From: Zygaena filipendulae
Lineage: Eukaryota; Arthropoda; Insecta; Lepidoptera; Zygaenidae
Length of the DNA stretch: 64,000 nt
Direction of reading: 5' to 3'
NCBI GenBank assembly: GCA_907165275.2
Contig: OU015651.1
Location: 2,936,501-3,000,500, forward strand
Numbering within the stretch: the stretch's first letter is position 1; each line of letters starts with the position of its first letter. Made by a program: the position numbers and the translations under genes. The notes under the pieces are model-generated. The model saw only the letters and a list, made by a program, of their open reading frames with translations, had not been told where the DNA came from and did not search any database. Below, in pieces: positions 17,676 through 30,517 of this stretch.

Positions 17676-18604
17676 ATAATATATATACAAGAATTACTCG
17701 TTTAAAGGTAGAAAGTAGATAGATTGATAAATGTGCAATCATTATAAGTATTCACCAAATACAATAACTGGCACGGGGTATAAATTAGATAAGTGAACCG
17801 ACATCTATTATCACAAAAGTACCTACCTACCTACCTACGTTGTTACATCTATTCATAACGTTTCCTTACTCATACTTGAAATGCGTCATCCCTCCGAGTG
17901 GAATGGCTATCTAGGCACAAGTACCTACACGAACTCTCGTTATTGTCCTCACGAACTCGTTGAGGGTACTCCAAAGTTTCCCAACGCGAGAGTGGATGCG
18001 TACTTCTTTATCACAACTAGCTGCTCCCAGGCGGTTTCAGCCGCGTATATTTGGCCCCCTTTACATCCGTGTGAATTCATAGATTTCTTTGGGAACTATT
18101 TATTGTGTCGGAATAAAAAGCCCGAGACATCTACCTCCGTATAAAGTTCCATTCCAATAGTTTGCGTGTTATGCGTGCATGGACAGACTTGTTATCTTGT
18201 GCGAATGCGAGTTTATTTGTTCGTTTGTTGGTAGATATCACTCAACTGATCATCATGAAATTTTGCGTACACGTTGTCAGCTGTTATAGTGTTGTAATTA
18301 TGTTGAAGATAAATAAATAAAATAAAAAAACATCGGAAAAGTAGCGTTTATGAGTAAAAAACAGTAAAAAAAATCTACGCGTCGAATTGAGAACCTCCTT
18401 CTTTTTTGAAGTCGGTTAAAATAACGTTTTCCATTTCATTGTTAGCAACATTACATCACCACATCGCTTTCATGGATTCCTTTTCAAATAAGAAATCTCT
18501 ATGAATATGTTTGCTATCGGAGGAAAATAACCGCTATTATCCTCTTTTTTGTCAGGTGTACAAAAAAGACATTTATTGGTATGGTGGGTACAGATATAGT
18601 TTTA

Positions 18605-18665
18605 TTGCGAAATTTCGACGGGAGCTAAAAAAATTACGCGGGTAAAACCGCGGGGAATAGCTAGT
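18605..18665 (+). mobile_element. Helitron 3' end only
   Basis: ACGCGGGTAAAACCGCGGGG followed by AATAGCTAGT; the 5' part is not recognisable. Confidence 0.55.
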
Positions 18666-19039
18666 ATCTAATAATACTGAGAAATAATTCTTTGAGCGAC
18701 ATAGTTACAGGAGAACAAGTTTCCATTGAAACTTTTCCAATAAGCTGCTACCTATTTAGAACTAGCAGTAAATGGGACAACATCCTGTGTACAGTCAGTC
18801 ACATTGTAAAATCTAGACACGCGGCAGCGTGTCAAGCCAAGTTCAAGCAAAGGAACTGCGCCGAGTGTAATATTACACGAACCACTTGGTGCCACTTTTG
18901 ACCCTTCTATAACTCAAAACGTCTTTAACTTAATTGTACTTACTGCAGTCTACTTTTTTTTTATTTATTTATTTACCAAACAAAATTTTCAATGAAAAAT
19001 ACAACTTACATACTTAAGAAACCACTAAAGTTTATTTTA

Positions 19040-19133
19040 AAAATCGGTCTAGTAGATCTAGAGATCCCCCTACAGCATCACAAACTCACAAACTAACAAA
19101 CTCACAAACTTTACCTCTTTATAATATTAGTAG
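19040..19133 (-). mobile_element. Helitron 5' end fragment with a CACAAACT repeat
   Basis: CTCACAAACT repeated three or four times, then CTCTTTATAATATTAGTAGG. It matches the 5' end of the tandem array at 56695. Confidence 0.5.
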
Positions 19134-19918
19134 GGATAGATATCTATCTATTGGTCAGCTTTTGAACTTTAACCGTTAGATATCGCTATTGCAATAAGGT
19201 GAAGTGTTAACATGTTTCAGCTGCTAACTGTTAAAATTTATTGCAGCAGGAAATATACAATGGTATTTTCAGTGGAGGAGAATTTATAATTAAGAGTAAC
19301 CGAAGAATATGGAGCGAGAAAAAAACACACCATAAAGATGTTAACACTTTCTTTATAGTTGGTTGAGTACCTACAAAAAGAATAAAATTAAGAAATCACA
19401 TTATGCTGACACAACGCAATCGTTTCCTGTCCATTGCAAAAACAACTCGGACAGTAAGTAGGTAAATAATCCGCTACAAAAACAATGTCTGATTCAAACC
19501 AGCTGGGTGGAGCAGAGAAAAACGAGCCGCGAGCATAAACTTTGTTTTAAATGGGTTAGATAATACAATTAGGTACCTACTTATTCAGATTACTCTACGT
19601 TAAAGATGTACGTCTTTACTGATAGAAAAGTAATATTAGTGGGAAAATTAATTATATCGACTTCTTAGGAGATCATTAATAATAATCCTCTGCCATTATT
19701 AATTCTAATTCACGCATTTATCTACAGGCGCGATTACACACAACTTCTAAAAAGTCGGCTAAGTGCGAGTCGAACTAATATAATAATATAATTGAATGCA
19801 TTTATCGCATTCCAAATCACGGCCGGTTCATTGGTATTAATTTTAACAATCTATTTGATATAACCCTAGGGCCTAGCCTATCAACCTTAATTAAGGCAGG
19901 CTCGCAAGAACACACTAA

Positions 19919-20155
19919 CCGCCGCACTCAGAGTCGACTTTAATGATTACTTAGTTAAGTATAGATTTTCAAAACAAAACTGCCGCAATCAGAGATGATC
20001 AGTAAATTAATGTTAGTTGGCATTTAATGAGATGTAACTTAATTAGTTAAATGGCAATTAACATTAATTTATTAAACTTGTCTGATTGCGGCAGTTTTGT
20101 TTTAAAAATCTATACTTAACTAAGTAATCATTAAAGTCGACTCTGAGTGCGGCGG
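19919..20155. mobile_element. 237 bp foldback MITE with TAA target duplication (family A)
   Basis: Nearly the whole element is an inverted repeat: CCGCCGCACTCAGAGTCGAC at the left is mirrored at the right, with arms of about 100 bases. TAA flanks it at 19916-19918 and 20156-20158. Two other copies (48238, 62604) have exactly the same length. A three-base TAA duplication suggests PIF/Harbinger mobilisation. Confidence 0.85.
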
Positions 20156-20649
20156 TAAGTGCCGTGTCGTGTTGTGTCGAGACAGAAGTACTAGGTATTT
20201 CATACATCTAGTATTTTGGAATTTACCAAGAAACTTTCACGGGGTATGAGGAGGCATGAAATTAGTGTCGCTTGTTTGTATTTCTGGTTTTTGACTTCTT
20301 ATTTTTTTTGTTAGTAATTATTATTAATTTATTATTAGCGCCAGGATTTTTTTTAAATAGCAATTATAAATGTTGGCGATTTTTTAATATTAAATATTTA
20401 CCAATCTAGACATTGTAGCTTTTGATTATTTTTTTTTTTATAAGACCAATATTTTCGCCCTAATAATTTCAAAACTAAGGCAAAAATCTTAGCACTATTT
20501 ATTTTGTATAAACTTTTTAGTAATAATATTGAGGATTGAAAGGTTTTCGACTTAATCTTTAGGGGTAAATATTTTCGAGAGTTGAAAGGACTGGCTGAAT
20601 ATCAGTCATACTCAGAGTGAATATATTGGTGAGACTTGTGGAAGGATTT

Positions 20650-20975
20650 TAGCCAGAAATGGATATCAGTTTTATTTTTTGTTTTTCAAATTAGTTTATC
20701 GTTATTAATACTGTGTGTAAGTGATGGATTATGCATAATAGTGATCCATTAGTGATGAAAAGTGTGTGGAAACAGTGAAATAAGATGAAATTGGGCGTTC
20801 ATCGGGAGGTTATCGTTTTACTTTAGAACTTCCCAGAGTGTCCTATTAAAGTTCAGCTGTGAAGAGTTGCTGCATGCATTGCAATGCATTTCGATGTAAA
20901 TAACTTCAGAAGAAGAAAAATACAACTGAATTGGCTGTATGGACTTAGATTCCTTTGCCTTCACCAAAACGAGTA
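20650..20975 (+). repeat. Dispersed repeat P, copy 1
   Basis: Contains AGTTTATCGTTATTAATA, TAGTGATGAAAAGTGTGTGG, CATTTCGATGTAAATAA and GGACTTAGATTCCTTTGCC. Diverged copies on the other strand lie at 31115-32062 (split) and 34505-34845. No protein or terminal repeat identified. Confidence 0.6.
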
Positions 20976-21723
20976 AATTTAACAAAAAAAAAATATTGGT
21001 GAGACATTAATGTGCAGCGTTGCCAGAATATTACTTTGTAACATTTTACGTTACTTTGGACCCTCTCATGTTACCTCTATGTTACACGACTCAAAATGTT
21101 ACTTTTACGTAACTTTAAGGATTCTTGTTTCCAGCAAATAGAAAATAATCATGAAACGGAAGGCATCGAAGAAAGTTTTCGTTCGTCGTGTTGACGCACT
21201 TGTTAGTTTAGTTCAGTTTATTTTGTTCTTACTCTGAGATCTAAAACGTATTTTAACGAAGCGTTCCACATTTTTTTGTGGGGCTATGTAAAGATGTGCT
21301 GCACTCTAATGATGAATTTCCAGTGACGGTTGTTGAGCTACTAAAAAATCAAAAACTATATCATTGTATCTATGACTTCATAACTAGTACCTTTGGTCAA
21401 TTGTAAATAGATATATATAGGTTTATGTTTTAAGTTAGGAAATGTTTATATTTTAAGTTTAAGTTTAATTCACATGTTATGGAAATACTGATTTAATAAA
21501 TTTTTTTGTTTATATAATAATTCACATAATTCACATAATTCAATTCAATTCATTCAACATAATTCACATGTTTGATTATTTTTACTTCATGTCGTGCTAT
21601 CTTTTTCTGTAATTTCTTTGTGTTGCTATGATTTCTAAATTCTACTTAAGTCTATTTTGTGTAACATTGAACATATTTTGGCTGATGGCTTAGTAGCCAA
21701 TGCCGTAATAAATAAAAAAAAAA

Positions 21724-21782
21724 ATAACGTAGCATTGACAATTAATGACAATTATTGTCATTAATTGTCAATACTACGTTAT
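21724..21782. repeat. 59-base palindrome upstream of the Fcf2 gene
   Basis: ATAACGTAG, then ATTGACAATTAATGACAAT, meets its complement at 21752/21753; one unpaired base per arm. It lies about 140 bases before the Fcf2 start codon and directly after an A-rich tract. Confidence 0.8.
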
Positions 21783-21923
21783 GGGCCGTATCTACGTTAT
21801 GGGCTAACCTCAAAAGAATGTTATTATGTCTAGTTAATTTGTGTACTTTACTAGTTTGTGTAATAATTTGTGATGGTGACTTGTTAACAAATTTAAACTG
21901 ATTACATTAATATTTTAATAATC

Positions 21924-24442
21924 ATGGCTATTGATTCTTTGTTAGCTTTCGATTCAGTAGGCGTCGAGGAACCAGAGGAAAAAGGATCGTTAGGTTGGTG
22001 GTATTTGAGGTTATATTTTATGTACAGGCTACTTGTAGAGAAACTATTTTTCAGCAATTTACAACTTTAAACTAAATTTTCAGACGAAGATGAGAAAATT
22101 CGATCGATCCTCGAATTATTTGATGAAACAAAAGAAATGTTGAAAAAACAATTTGAAGAGGAAGAGGAAAAGAAAAGGAGACTTAATCCTCATCGAGAGG
22201 TTGATGAAGCTATTTATAAGTTCTTCGATGACATGGGATGGACCCATCGGTATGTTAGGAGAAAGAAGAAAACTCCTTTATTTCACTTTGACGCATTAGA
22301 TAAGGAGACTGGAAAACTGAAGTCCGGTTTAGGGAACACAGATGTTGAGAAAGAAATGAAGAAATCGGTGTTGCGTCAAGATTCATATGAATCGCAGTAC
22401 CATGTTAGTCAAAGGAAATTGAAAAGAATTCGTCAGGTAATAATATTGTATTTGAGAGTTTTAACTTACAGAGTTTACTTAAGCGGTCTGTGTAAATTCA
22501 CTGTGTGTTCAGGCTTGTGGTGACTCACTTGTCAACTCTAAGGTCCGTATTCCAAAAGGTTACTTACTCAAGTCATGAATAGTTATAAAACTAATTTCAA
22601 GTGAAGCTTTAATTTTAGAACCTTACTTGAAACGAGATTCATCAATCAACAATCAGCTGAGTTATTTCCTTATTCTAGAACGACGCTTGAGTACTAATCT
22701 ATACTCAAGCAAAGATTTGATCTTTGTTTACGTCTGTCATGTCAAGACCACTCAACCAATCCGAGCTCAAAATCTCTACTCTAGACTAGTTTCAAGTGAT
22801 TAGAACCAATTAGAGTTCAGAATCTCCACTAAAGACTAGTTTCAAGTGATTAGAACTTAAAACACATTCTATATTAAGATGTATGCTTGAGTTATGATTC
22901 GAGCTTAAAACTAATCTCAAGAGAAACTTGGTCTGAGTCACCTTCTGGAATACGGACCTAAATTATATTACAAAAATCATATTAGGTTTATATTATAAAT
23001 TGAATGTGAGTTTTTTCTTACACTTTCACACCTCAACTACTCACATCATGAAATTTCCTATATACACTGTAAGGGATACAGAAAATGACATAGGTGCTTT
23101 TTGTCCTGACACACCACAAAACCAAAGAAAATACAATCACTGTCTGGAACTCTGAAATTAAAATGAGTCAAACCGCAGGGGACAGCTAGTCATAAAATAT
23201 GTTACAAATCATGCATGTGCGCTCTAACTTATTGTGTATCTAAATTTGATTTGTCATTTTTGTGGATCTTATAACTACCCAAAGAACTCTTTACATACCA
23301 TTCATACATTGGCATTGGGTATGTTTTGTTGTTTAGAAGCAATGTATAATGTATTCTCTGTACCAACAGAAAGAGCGAGCCAAGACCAAAGGAGCCAACT
23401 GGTTTGATCTCCCTGCTCCAGAGCTCACTGAAGAACTCAAGACTGACTTGCAAGTGCTGAAGATGCGTTCTGCATTTGATCCTAAACACTTCTACAAAAA
23501 GAATGATATGGAGACTTTGCCTAAACACTTCCATGTAAGTTATACTTATCCTTTCTCTATTGTTTATTGCTTATGACAGAATTGAACCATATGAATAAGC
23601 AAAACTATAAACTTCACATTTTTGAGCATATCAATGTGTTTAACCTTGATGCTCTCAATAATAGTCCAATATTTTGTATTTTGAGTTCGTAGTTCAAAAC
23701 AACAGCTTATGATTTATGACTGCAGGGCAATTATGTAACTTTTGTTGTTCAGTTTAAATTAGAAAAATTAAAAGTGATTTTGTGATTAATTAATCATGTT
23801 TAAACAGCTACAACTTTTGAAGTATGTTTATTTTGGTTATGCTGGGTATTGTAGGTGTCAAAACGTGCATATTGTAATCGCAAACCTGCCATTTTTTTTA
23901 TTGCATCTGATAAAAACAAAAGCCCATCAGGTCACAAAATAAGTGAAAATGATTAAAATTTATATGCCCACAGTTATTAGTTCCACTAAATATTCTTTTG
24001 CTACATTAGTGGTACAGCTACAAACACTTACAAAAAGGATTATAAAATAGTTTTTTTTTATATATTTACAGACTACATTAATATTTCAATAATGTATGTG
24101 TCAAATTTTCAATAGAGTCAAGTAATACTGAGTATTTGATTGTGCAAAATTATGTCTCATTTATTTTAGAAACTGCACCTTTTGCCTTTGTACCTGTTAT
24201 AGGTTGGAACAGTCATGGATTCTCCATTGGATCATGTGAATGAGAGAGTAACAAAAAAACAACGAAAGAGGACAATGGTTGATGAGTTATTAGAAGATGC
24301 AGAGTTCCAAAGGTACAACAAGAAGAAATACAAGGAGATAATAGATGAAAAGAGAAAGAGTGAATACAGAACGTTCATGAAAGATAAAAGACAGAAGAAC
24401 AAGGCAGAATACAAAAAGAATAAAAAAAGCAATAAGGCATAG
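21924..24442 (+). CDS. Fcf2: Fcf2/TdIF2 (DNTTIP2) pre-rRNA processing protein, four exons
   Basis: Exons 21924-21993, 22084-22436, 23370-23534 and 24203-24442 join in frame to 275 residues. Residues 24-140 are charged and include an E/K-rich segment predicted to be helical. From residue 142 the sequence matches the Fcf2 domain: AKTKGANWFDLPAPELTEE, then LKMRSAFDPKHFYKKND, LPKHFHVGTVMDSP and VDELLEDAEFQRYNKKKY, followed by a lysine-rich tail. In yeast, Fcf2 acts in the nucleolus in the early cuts that release 18S rRNA; the animal homologue is DNTTIP2/TdIF2. The animal protein is usually longer at the N terminus, but this start has an ATG in frame and a clean first donor. A poly(A) signal follows at 24478. 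The next gene converges from 25710. Confidence 0.93.
22541..22959. mobile_element. 419 bp MITE in Fcf2 intron 2
   Basis: Ends AGGTCCGTATTCC and GGAATACGGACCT are inverted repeats. The interior repeats TAGTTTCAAGTGATTAGAAC twice and other ACTCAAG-like words. The target duplication is not clear. Confidence 0.65.
23020..23190 (+). mobile_element. Diverged Helitron in Fcf2 intron 2
   Basis: Only the 3' part is clear: CTGGAACTCTGAAATTAAA, GTCAAACCGCAGGGG, ACAGCTAGT. Confidence 0.5.
23724..23900. repeat. Repeat D, copy 1 (Fcf2 intron 3)
   Basis: AGGGCAATTATGTAACTTTTGTTG at the start (first 20 bases shared) and a core TGTAGGTGTCAAAACGTGCA matching copy 2 in the HSD17B8 intron at 26155. The right end is lost. 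Confidence 0.55.
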
Positions 24443-24477
24443 ATTTAGATTATTTTTTGAGAGTTTTAAGCTTTAGA

Positions 24478-24483
24478 AATAAA
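24478..24483 (+). terminator. Poly(A) signal of Fcf2
   Basis: AATAAA 36 bases after the TAG stop. Confidence 0.7.
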
Positions 24484-24504
24484 AGAAGTGCTGTATTGAG
24501 CATT

Positions 24505-24570
24505 CTGATGGTTAGCCTTTTATTGGGGAGGCCAATTTTCAGCAGTGGACGTCTTTCGGCTGATATGATG
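24505..24570 (+). repeat. LINE 3' tail fragment
   Basis: GGGGAGGCCAATTTTCAGCA, GTGGACGTCTTTCGGCTGAT, then ATGATGATG: a tail that I recognise as common at the 3' end of lepidopteran LINEs. Confidence 0.5.
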
Positions 24571-25709
24571 ATGAATGTGGGTGTGTAACGAATTACGGAA
24601 GGAACCGTTCATTTTTGGTGCACAATTTTACCTAGCATTTTGAATATTATTTATTTTGAATTATCAATCTGTGCATTTTTGAATCTGTAGCATAAGACTT
24701 GTACAGTGCTCGGTATTTTTATGTTGCTTCGCGTCGCTGCCCTGACTCTTCTAGGAGTTTTATTCAAATTATAACAAAACATTCAAAATATAATATTTAT
24801 TTTCATTTTAAATAATGTAAATAATAAATGATTTCTTAAAACTATGTAATATCTAAAAAAATCTATATAAAATATCTATTACTGAACAACATTTAGTTTT
24901 TTATAGAAATAAATAAAAACAACAATTTTGCTTCTACGTATGACCCTCAAGTTATATTTATCACAGAAGCAGGAAGACATAGGTTACAATATTCTTTTAT
25001 GTTGTCAGACTTAAAGCTCTGCTTTCACAGCGGGCAAAGCGCAATGAGTTCTTTGCCTTTTTGTACAAAAACCGCAATTTCACTCGCGGGTATTTCCGGG
25101 ATTCCTCAAAGGGCTTATTTTCGTTTAATTACGGCCACAAAATTCCTGTGATAAGATGAACCGACAACTGATATTACTATAATAATGGAATGGAATTCTT
25201 CGCTTTATTAAGAAGTCTTATTTGTCGAACCGCTTTGCTCGGAAAGCGAGCTTTAAATATTTAAAATATCGTCTTACTCTCTAACAATAAGAGCTCAATT
25301 TATATTGCCGCAGAAGGGAAAAGTGGATCCTCAAAATGAAAATTTTCATAAAATTTTGCACTTTATCTCATTTTTAAGTAAATTGCAAATCGAGGGTGGC
25401 GCAGAGGCGAAGAGCGGCGTCATAAAACTAAAAAAAAGGTTAGAAAACTTTTTTTAGCCGCAAGTGGCAGTTCCCTTATACCGCAATGTAAATTGAACCA
25501 AAAATTATCAGCATAAAATTGTCTAAGGTACCTTTATCCTTGAAAAATAATTACAATAACGCTATAACCGACATTCACTTATCTAACCTCCAATGTAGGA
25601 ATGTACCCTATGATGGAGGGGACGACTGGACGTTACTTAATACTAACTACCCACTTTTTCATCACGATAAAGAAGTGTACAGCACCCATTAACAGAAGTA
25701 TAATATTCT
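24571..25709. other. Spacer between convergent Fcf2 and HSD17B8
   Basis: AT-rich. One Helitron remnant (CACTCGCGGGTATTTCCGGG, 25078-25100). Nothing else recognised. Confidence 0.5.
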
Positions 25710-28700
25710 TCACTGAAACCCGCCGGAGACATCTATAGCCGCACCAGTAATGAACGAACTCTTGTCTGAACCCAAAAACGTGATCACCTCTGCCACCTCT
25801 GGAAAAAAAAACAGTTTCAATGTGAAACTTGCCCATATAATGAATCTTTTATGGGACGTGAGAATTACACTATTAAATAGTTAAAATATTATCGAACCAT
25901 TAATTAGATTTACCACTGTCTTATTTTTACTATAGGCTGCCAGTTGCCACACTTCAGGTTTAGATAAAAGCTTGAGTGGTGACCTTGCACCAGCAAACAT
26001 TATGATGTGGACTGTGGTACAGCATCTATTTGATCCAGTGCGATCGGTAGTTCCTATCAGTAGAACTACGTACTTGGAAGAAAACATTTCATCTGTTCTA
26101 CTTTGACTGGAGGTAGAACAGGCTGAAATCCCACCTACCATAAATTCTCCAGCTAGCCTATTATGTAACTTTTGTTGCTATCATATTTCAGTTTCAATCA
26201 GAAAAATAGCGATTTTGTATCAGCGATATTATATCATATAAATTAATCATGTTTAGGCAGCTTCAACTTTCGAAGTATGTTTGTTTTGGTTGATTGCTAG
26301 ATATTGTAGGTGTCAAAACATGCATATACCTATTACCTATTGTAATCGCAAAACCGCTATATTTTTGATTGTAACTGAAAAATGATAGAAACTAAAGTTA
26401 CATAATTGCCCCTCAGTTCTATTGTTTATATAATGAACTGGAGAACTGGTAAATATCACGAAAGCCAACTGAATGCGTGTAGCAAGAACCATATCGTGGA
26501 AACCCTGTATTCAGCAGTAAAATAACGTCTGTCAACTAATATGGTGAAGATATGGATAAAAATAGTGGTAAAGTAGTGGTTTATTGGATAATTTAAGGTT
26601 TAATATTCCATACCATTGGGGTTACCCAGTCGTCCCAAGGGCACTTGCTTGATCATCATCTCCTTGACCTTGTCTGGTACAGTCTGGATTATCGGTGTAT
26701 TGATAATACCAGGCAGAATGGCGTTGACCCTGCAATAATGACGATTTGAGTGTTACGAGGGATTTTTTTTTAATCTTACCCTTAAGTATTTAACATTAAC
26801 CTAAAAGGAGACACCACTGACAGACAATACCCTAATACAAAGATATTGTCATTTTTAGTGACAGACTTTTGTTCGGAACGTTGCGCCTATGGCGTCTCCT
26901 TAGTTAAATCTCTAGTTAAATTTTACCTTATATTAAACTTTCCTAGTTCTTTGGCGGCTGTCTTTGTCATACTCACTACACCCGCTTTGCTCGCGGAGTA
27001 GTTAGACTGACCTTTAATAAAAGTAAGTACAGTCATTAGCAAACACGTTATTTTCTTGAATTACGCTCAATGAGGTCTAAAAGGGTGCATACATGGTACT
27101 TTTTAAACAACCATGTAAATTTTTACTGAGTTATAAACTTGCTAATATTTAGGTACTTATGAAACAGTAATATTCATATTGCACATAACAATTCACTTCA
27201 TGACAGATAATTAAAATTCTATTGCATTTTCTGAAGATGAGGATTTTAAATGCCCACCTATGTTACCACTTTTGCATACAATACTGGATATGTTGACAAC
27301 AGATCCGGGCACTGAGGCTTCTGTCATAGCCTTAGCAAATGCTTGCATTATCAGGAATGTGCCCTGAAAACATTTGATAAGTTTTGATATTTAATGGAAA
27401 TTGATCATATATTTTTGGGTACCAATTTATAAATGTATTTTAATATATTTTTTAGCCTGTTGAATCTAGGCATTATAAAAATGGATCTAACTTCATTTTA
27501 CAATCTGATATGGTCAAGCTATACTTTTTTACATGCATTGTATGTTGTAACATAGTGAAGGCAAAATATAGTCTGATATCAAATGTAGTTAAGTACCTTT
27601 AGATTAACATTCATGACAGTGTCAAAATCATCTTCAGATAGCTTCAGAAGCCAGTTGTCCCTAGTAATGCCAGCCGAATTGACCACTATAGTTGGGGGTG
27701 CTCTGTATTGTTTCAGTGTTGTTTGTAACAGATTCCGTACAGAGGTCGAATCCGACACATCTAACTCTACTGCACTATGGTCTCCAATATCTAACAATGG
27801 AATATAAGATGTCACAAGAAATTTGCAAAAACCTACAAACAGCAACACCTAATCGTTTGATAAACTAAAATGTTAATTCACATAAATCATAAATTGTTAT
27901 TGTTTTACTTCGTAGTTAAAAATACCAAAATAAGATATCAGTGATTGTAATTATGAAACTATTCCAAGACTAGTAGAATAGATAAGTTTGACTTGGTTAA
28001 ATTGAACTATTTAAAATTTTAATAAGTTTAGATAAAAATAATAATAATCCACTTCACAACACACAGATCTACTTGATCCCACACTAGTTCAATCTTTTGA
28101 TCTTTTTCTGGGGTGTATAAATTAAAAAGAAATAAATATGTGGCCTAAATAGTGCAGTACTAAATTGCAAAGAAAACCAAAATACCTACCATTTGAGCCT
28201 GAAGCTAGTGCAATATGTTTTTTAATGGTCTCCAAAGCTGCTTCATAGTTGTTATCGGCTGCTATTACAGTAGCTCCCTCTCGAGACAACACTTGGCATG
28301 CTGCTCGTCCTATACCTGATCCAGCACCTGAATTCATAGTCAAAAAAATACAGGTGTTAAGAACTAATGAATACTATTAGGACAACATAAAATATGTGTT
28401 TTTATGCAATTCATTGTTTTTCATTGGTTAGCCAAGTTCTACAGGTTCTCCAGGAATTCTCAATTGAAATAACATTAAATGAAAAAAATCTTTTTTACTC
28501 CCATAATGAAAGTTACAATTTTTTTTTTTTTGTTTTTAAATCCTTATGATTAAGTACTTTACTGTCTTTATAATTCCAGTCAAATGTTACAAATGTCAAT
28601 CGTACCATCAGTGTGGAAACGCCTGAACATCATAAATTTCTTACACATCGCTGCTTAAAATCAAATCCACCACAAATCAAAATTACACTTTTTTACAGAA

Positions 28701-29163
28701 GAGCTAATAAAAAACTTTTTTTTATTCTTTATTATTTTATATCAAATATAAACTTGCATATTATACATTGTATGTGGATAAATAAAAGTAAATAAAAAAA
28801 TAAAAAATAATTAAATTAATTCTAAAGGAGATATAAAAATAAATTTTGATTTGTGGTAGTTTTGAATTAGGCAGCGATATATAAACACCTACAAAGGTAC
28901 CTACTATAATTGTAGGTGTTCATGTTTCTAACTTCAGCAGATACCTACCTTTATTTCGTCTGAGAGATACCTACACACTCAGAAGAATAACTAAGCAATT
29001 CTTCTGAGCCTACACAACATTTTTTCATTTTACAAAGCATAAAATTACTATAATTGTTTTTGAGGGTAGGTACCTAATTTACCGTAATCATTTTTTTGTT
29101 TAATCATAAGACGTGCTCACCTGTCACCAAGGCTAATCTCCCAGCAACAATACCAGGCACCAT
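25710..29163 (-). CDS. HSD17B8: HSD17B8-type short-chain dehydrogenase (mitochondrial 3-ketoacyl-ACP reductase subunit), seven exons
   Basis: Exons in transcript order: 29121-29163, 28190-28327, 27597-27790, 27258-27363, 26927-27011, 26614-26729 and 25710-25798. Phases close to give 256 residues, the usual length. The Rossmann motif TGAGSGIG is at 14-21; D39 after the second strand suggests NAD preference. NSAG is at 98-101. The catalytic Ser152 (NISSI), Tyr165 and Lys169 (NYSASK) show the active site is complete. [13 protein letters not shown] and the ending [13 protein letters not shown] are typical of FabG-like enzymes. In vertebrates HSD17B8 pairs with CBR4 as the mitochondrial 3-ketoacyl-ACP reductase and also oxidises estradiol in vitro. 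A FabG/CBR4-like assignment is the main alternative. Introns carry a MITE (28647), repeat D (26155) and a short repeat shared with 54690. Confidence 0.92.
26155..26412. mobile_element. Repeat D, copy 2: MITE-like (HSD17B8 intron 6)
   Basis: TTATGTAACTTTTGTTGCTA at the left and AAAGTTACATAATTGCCCC at the right are inverted repeats. The core is shared with 23724-23900. Confidence 0.6.
28036..28087. repeat. Short identical repeat shared with 54683-54731
   Basis: AATAATAATCCACTTCACAA, then CACACAGATCTACTTGATCC, then CACACTAG. At the second site the same words are interrupted by a family A MITE right after CACAC. Confidence 0.6.
28647..28878. mobile_element. MITE in HSD17B8 intron 1
   Basis: 232 bp bounded by ATCGCTGC / GCAGCGAT, with inner inverted CCACAAATCAAAATT / AATTTTGATTTGTGG. 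Confidence 0.65.
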
Positions 29164-29579
29164 TTTTGGATTTGCTTTTTCTTTATGAAGCGATAGCAAC
29201 AGTTAATTTGTACGGAAATGTTTTTCCACTTTTTCAGAGATTTTTCGTTTACCAATTATTAAACTCTTGAGTTGTGAGTTGTGACTTGTCGGTAGGTTGT
29301 TATCAGTTGGTACTCTGTGGTTGTTATAGACTTCCTTCGCCGACTTTGACCTTTGATTTCATGGATTTTTAAGGTTTAATCCATTCACATATAATTTAAT
29401 TAATATAATTTAATAAGTAGGTATAACTATACAATGCCATGTTATCTTATCATTTATTTTAACTTTTGTAAGATAGGTACCTACCACAGAACACACACAC
29501 ATGATACCCTGTAGGCAGAGAGAAGGTAATCACCAGAGAGAAGGTAATCACTACGTTTTACCTGTAGGTACTTACCTCC

Positions 29580-29813
29580 CATATGTCTAGTTAATTTGTG
29601 CCTACCTCACTCCGTCTACGCCTCACACAAAAGATACTAGAGAGAGCCTGTAATCTGTACCTATTTTGATCTGTATCTACACTACAGTCTACAAGTATCA
29701 GAGTGGGCGATAATAAATAGCATATTATATCGTTTTCACAACGTTATCGCTGAGCCACAGCTCACAACGCAAACGTTATGGGTGACATTGACCACAAATT
29801 AACTAGACATATG
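29580..29813. mobile_element. 234 bp MITE upstream of HSD17B8
   Basis: CATATGTCTAGTTAATTTGT at the left and its complement at the right. The same terminal word occurs alone at 21825 near Fcf2. Confidence 0.65.
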
Positions 29814-30517
29814 TCTAAAGACATTGACAACGATCTATTTCTCAACCCCATCTCTTGCTTTACCGTCCTGTCCGTCAGTGGTGTGTACACTGTACACCAG
29901 ACAGTGCCAACTTAGTAGGTACTGGTCTCAGGTACTGGTAAACAGGCAGTGTCAACTTAGAACTGGCTATGGAGGGTAGAAGTTAGGAGAACCCATGGAG
30001 AACCGTCTCGTATGGGGGATTAGTTGAAAAAGTGTCCAGCGGTAAACAGCAAATTATAGTTCGAAAACTCACCGAAATGGCGCTAGTGTATGAACTTAGC
30101 AGTTACAAACAGAGTGAAGTGTGCTGAGTAGAAAAATTTAATAAAAAATGTGCTGTAACAAATCGGAAATTCTTCTTTCCTTTTTTAATTTAGTATCCCA
30201 CGCTAATGGTCTTTTTAAAATTCTTCCACTTGCTACTATGGTGCCACCTTAATTTGATCCCTTTCAACTGACACTTTTTAATACACTGAGATGGTCCTCC
30301 TTACTTATACCCTCCATAGTACTGGCAAACGGGTAATAACTCTCTTATAAGTATGCAAAATAGGTTGGACTCCAAAAGTATTGCTGACTCTATACATGAA
30401 ACTGACATTTTAATTTGGTTTCATTCATGGACCAATAAAACTAGTGTTTTAATTGGTCCATGGTTTCATTATAATGTGTTACTTTATGAAACAGCCTAAG
30501 AGATAGCAGTATTCATA

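Larger units (their letters stand above)
11044..21723. other. 10.7 kb without a recognised gene
   Basis: No exon chain, RNA gene or protein family was recognised on either strand. The named elements inside are listed separately. Also present: a retroposon-like remnant with a GGCCAGGAGCC / GGCCTCCTGGCC hairpin at 13830-14060, a short inverted repeat TGTTATCCT..AGGATAACA at 12850-12952, and an unassigned GC-rich stretch at 14800-14900. Confidence 0.6.

Noticed and set aside
17881..18901. Two plus-strand frames of 87 and 69 codons
   Set aside because: Composition looks random; no family resemblance and Helitron pieces nearby.
25881..26141. 86-codon minus-strand frame between HSD17B8 exons 6 and 7
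   Set aside because: The exon chain closes without it and it has no dehydrogenase motif; treated as intron.
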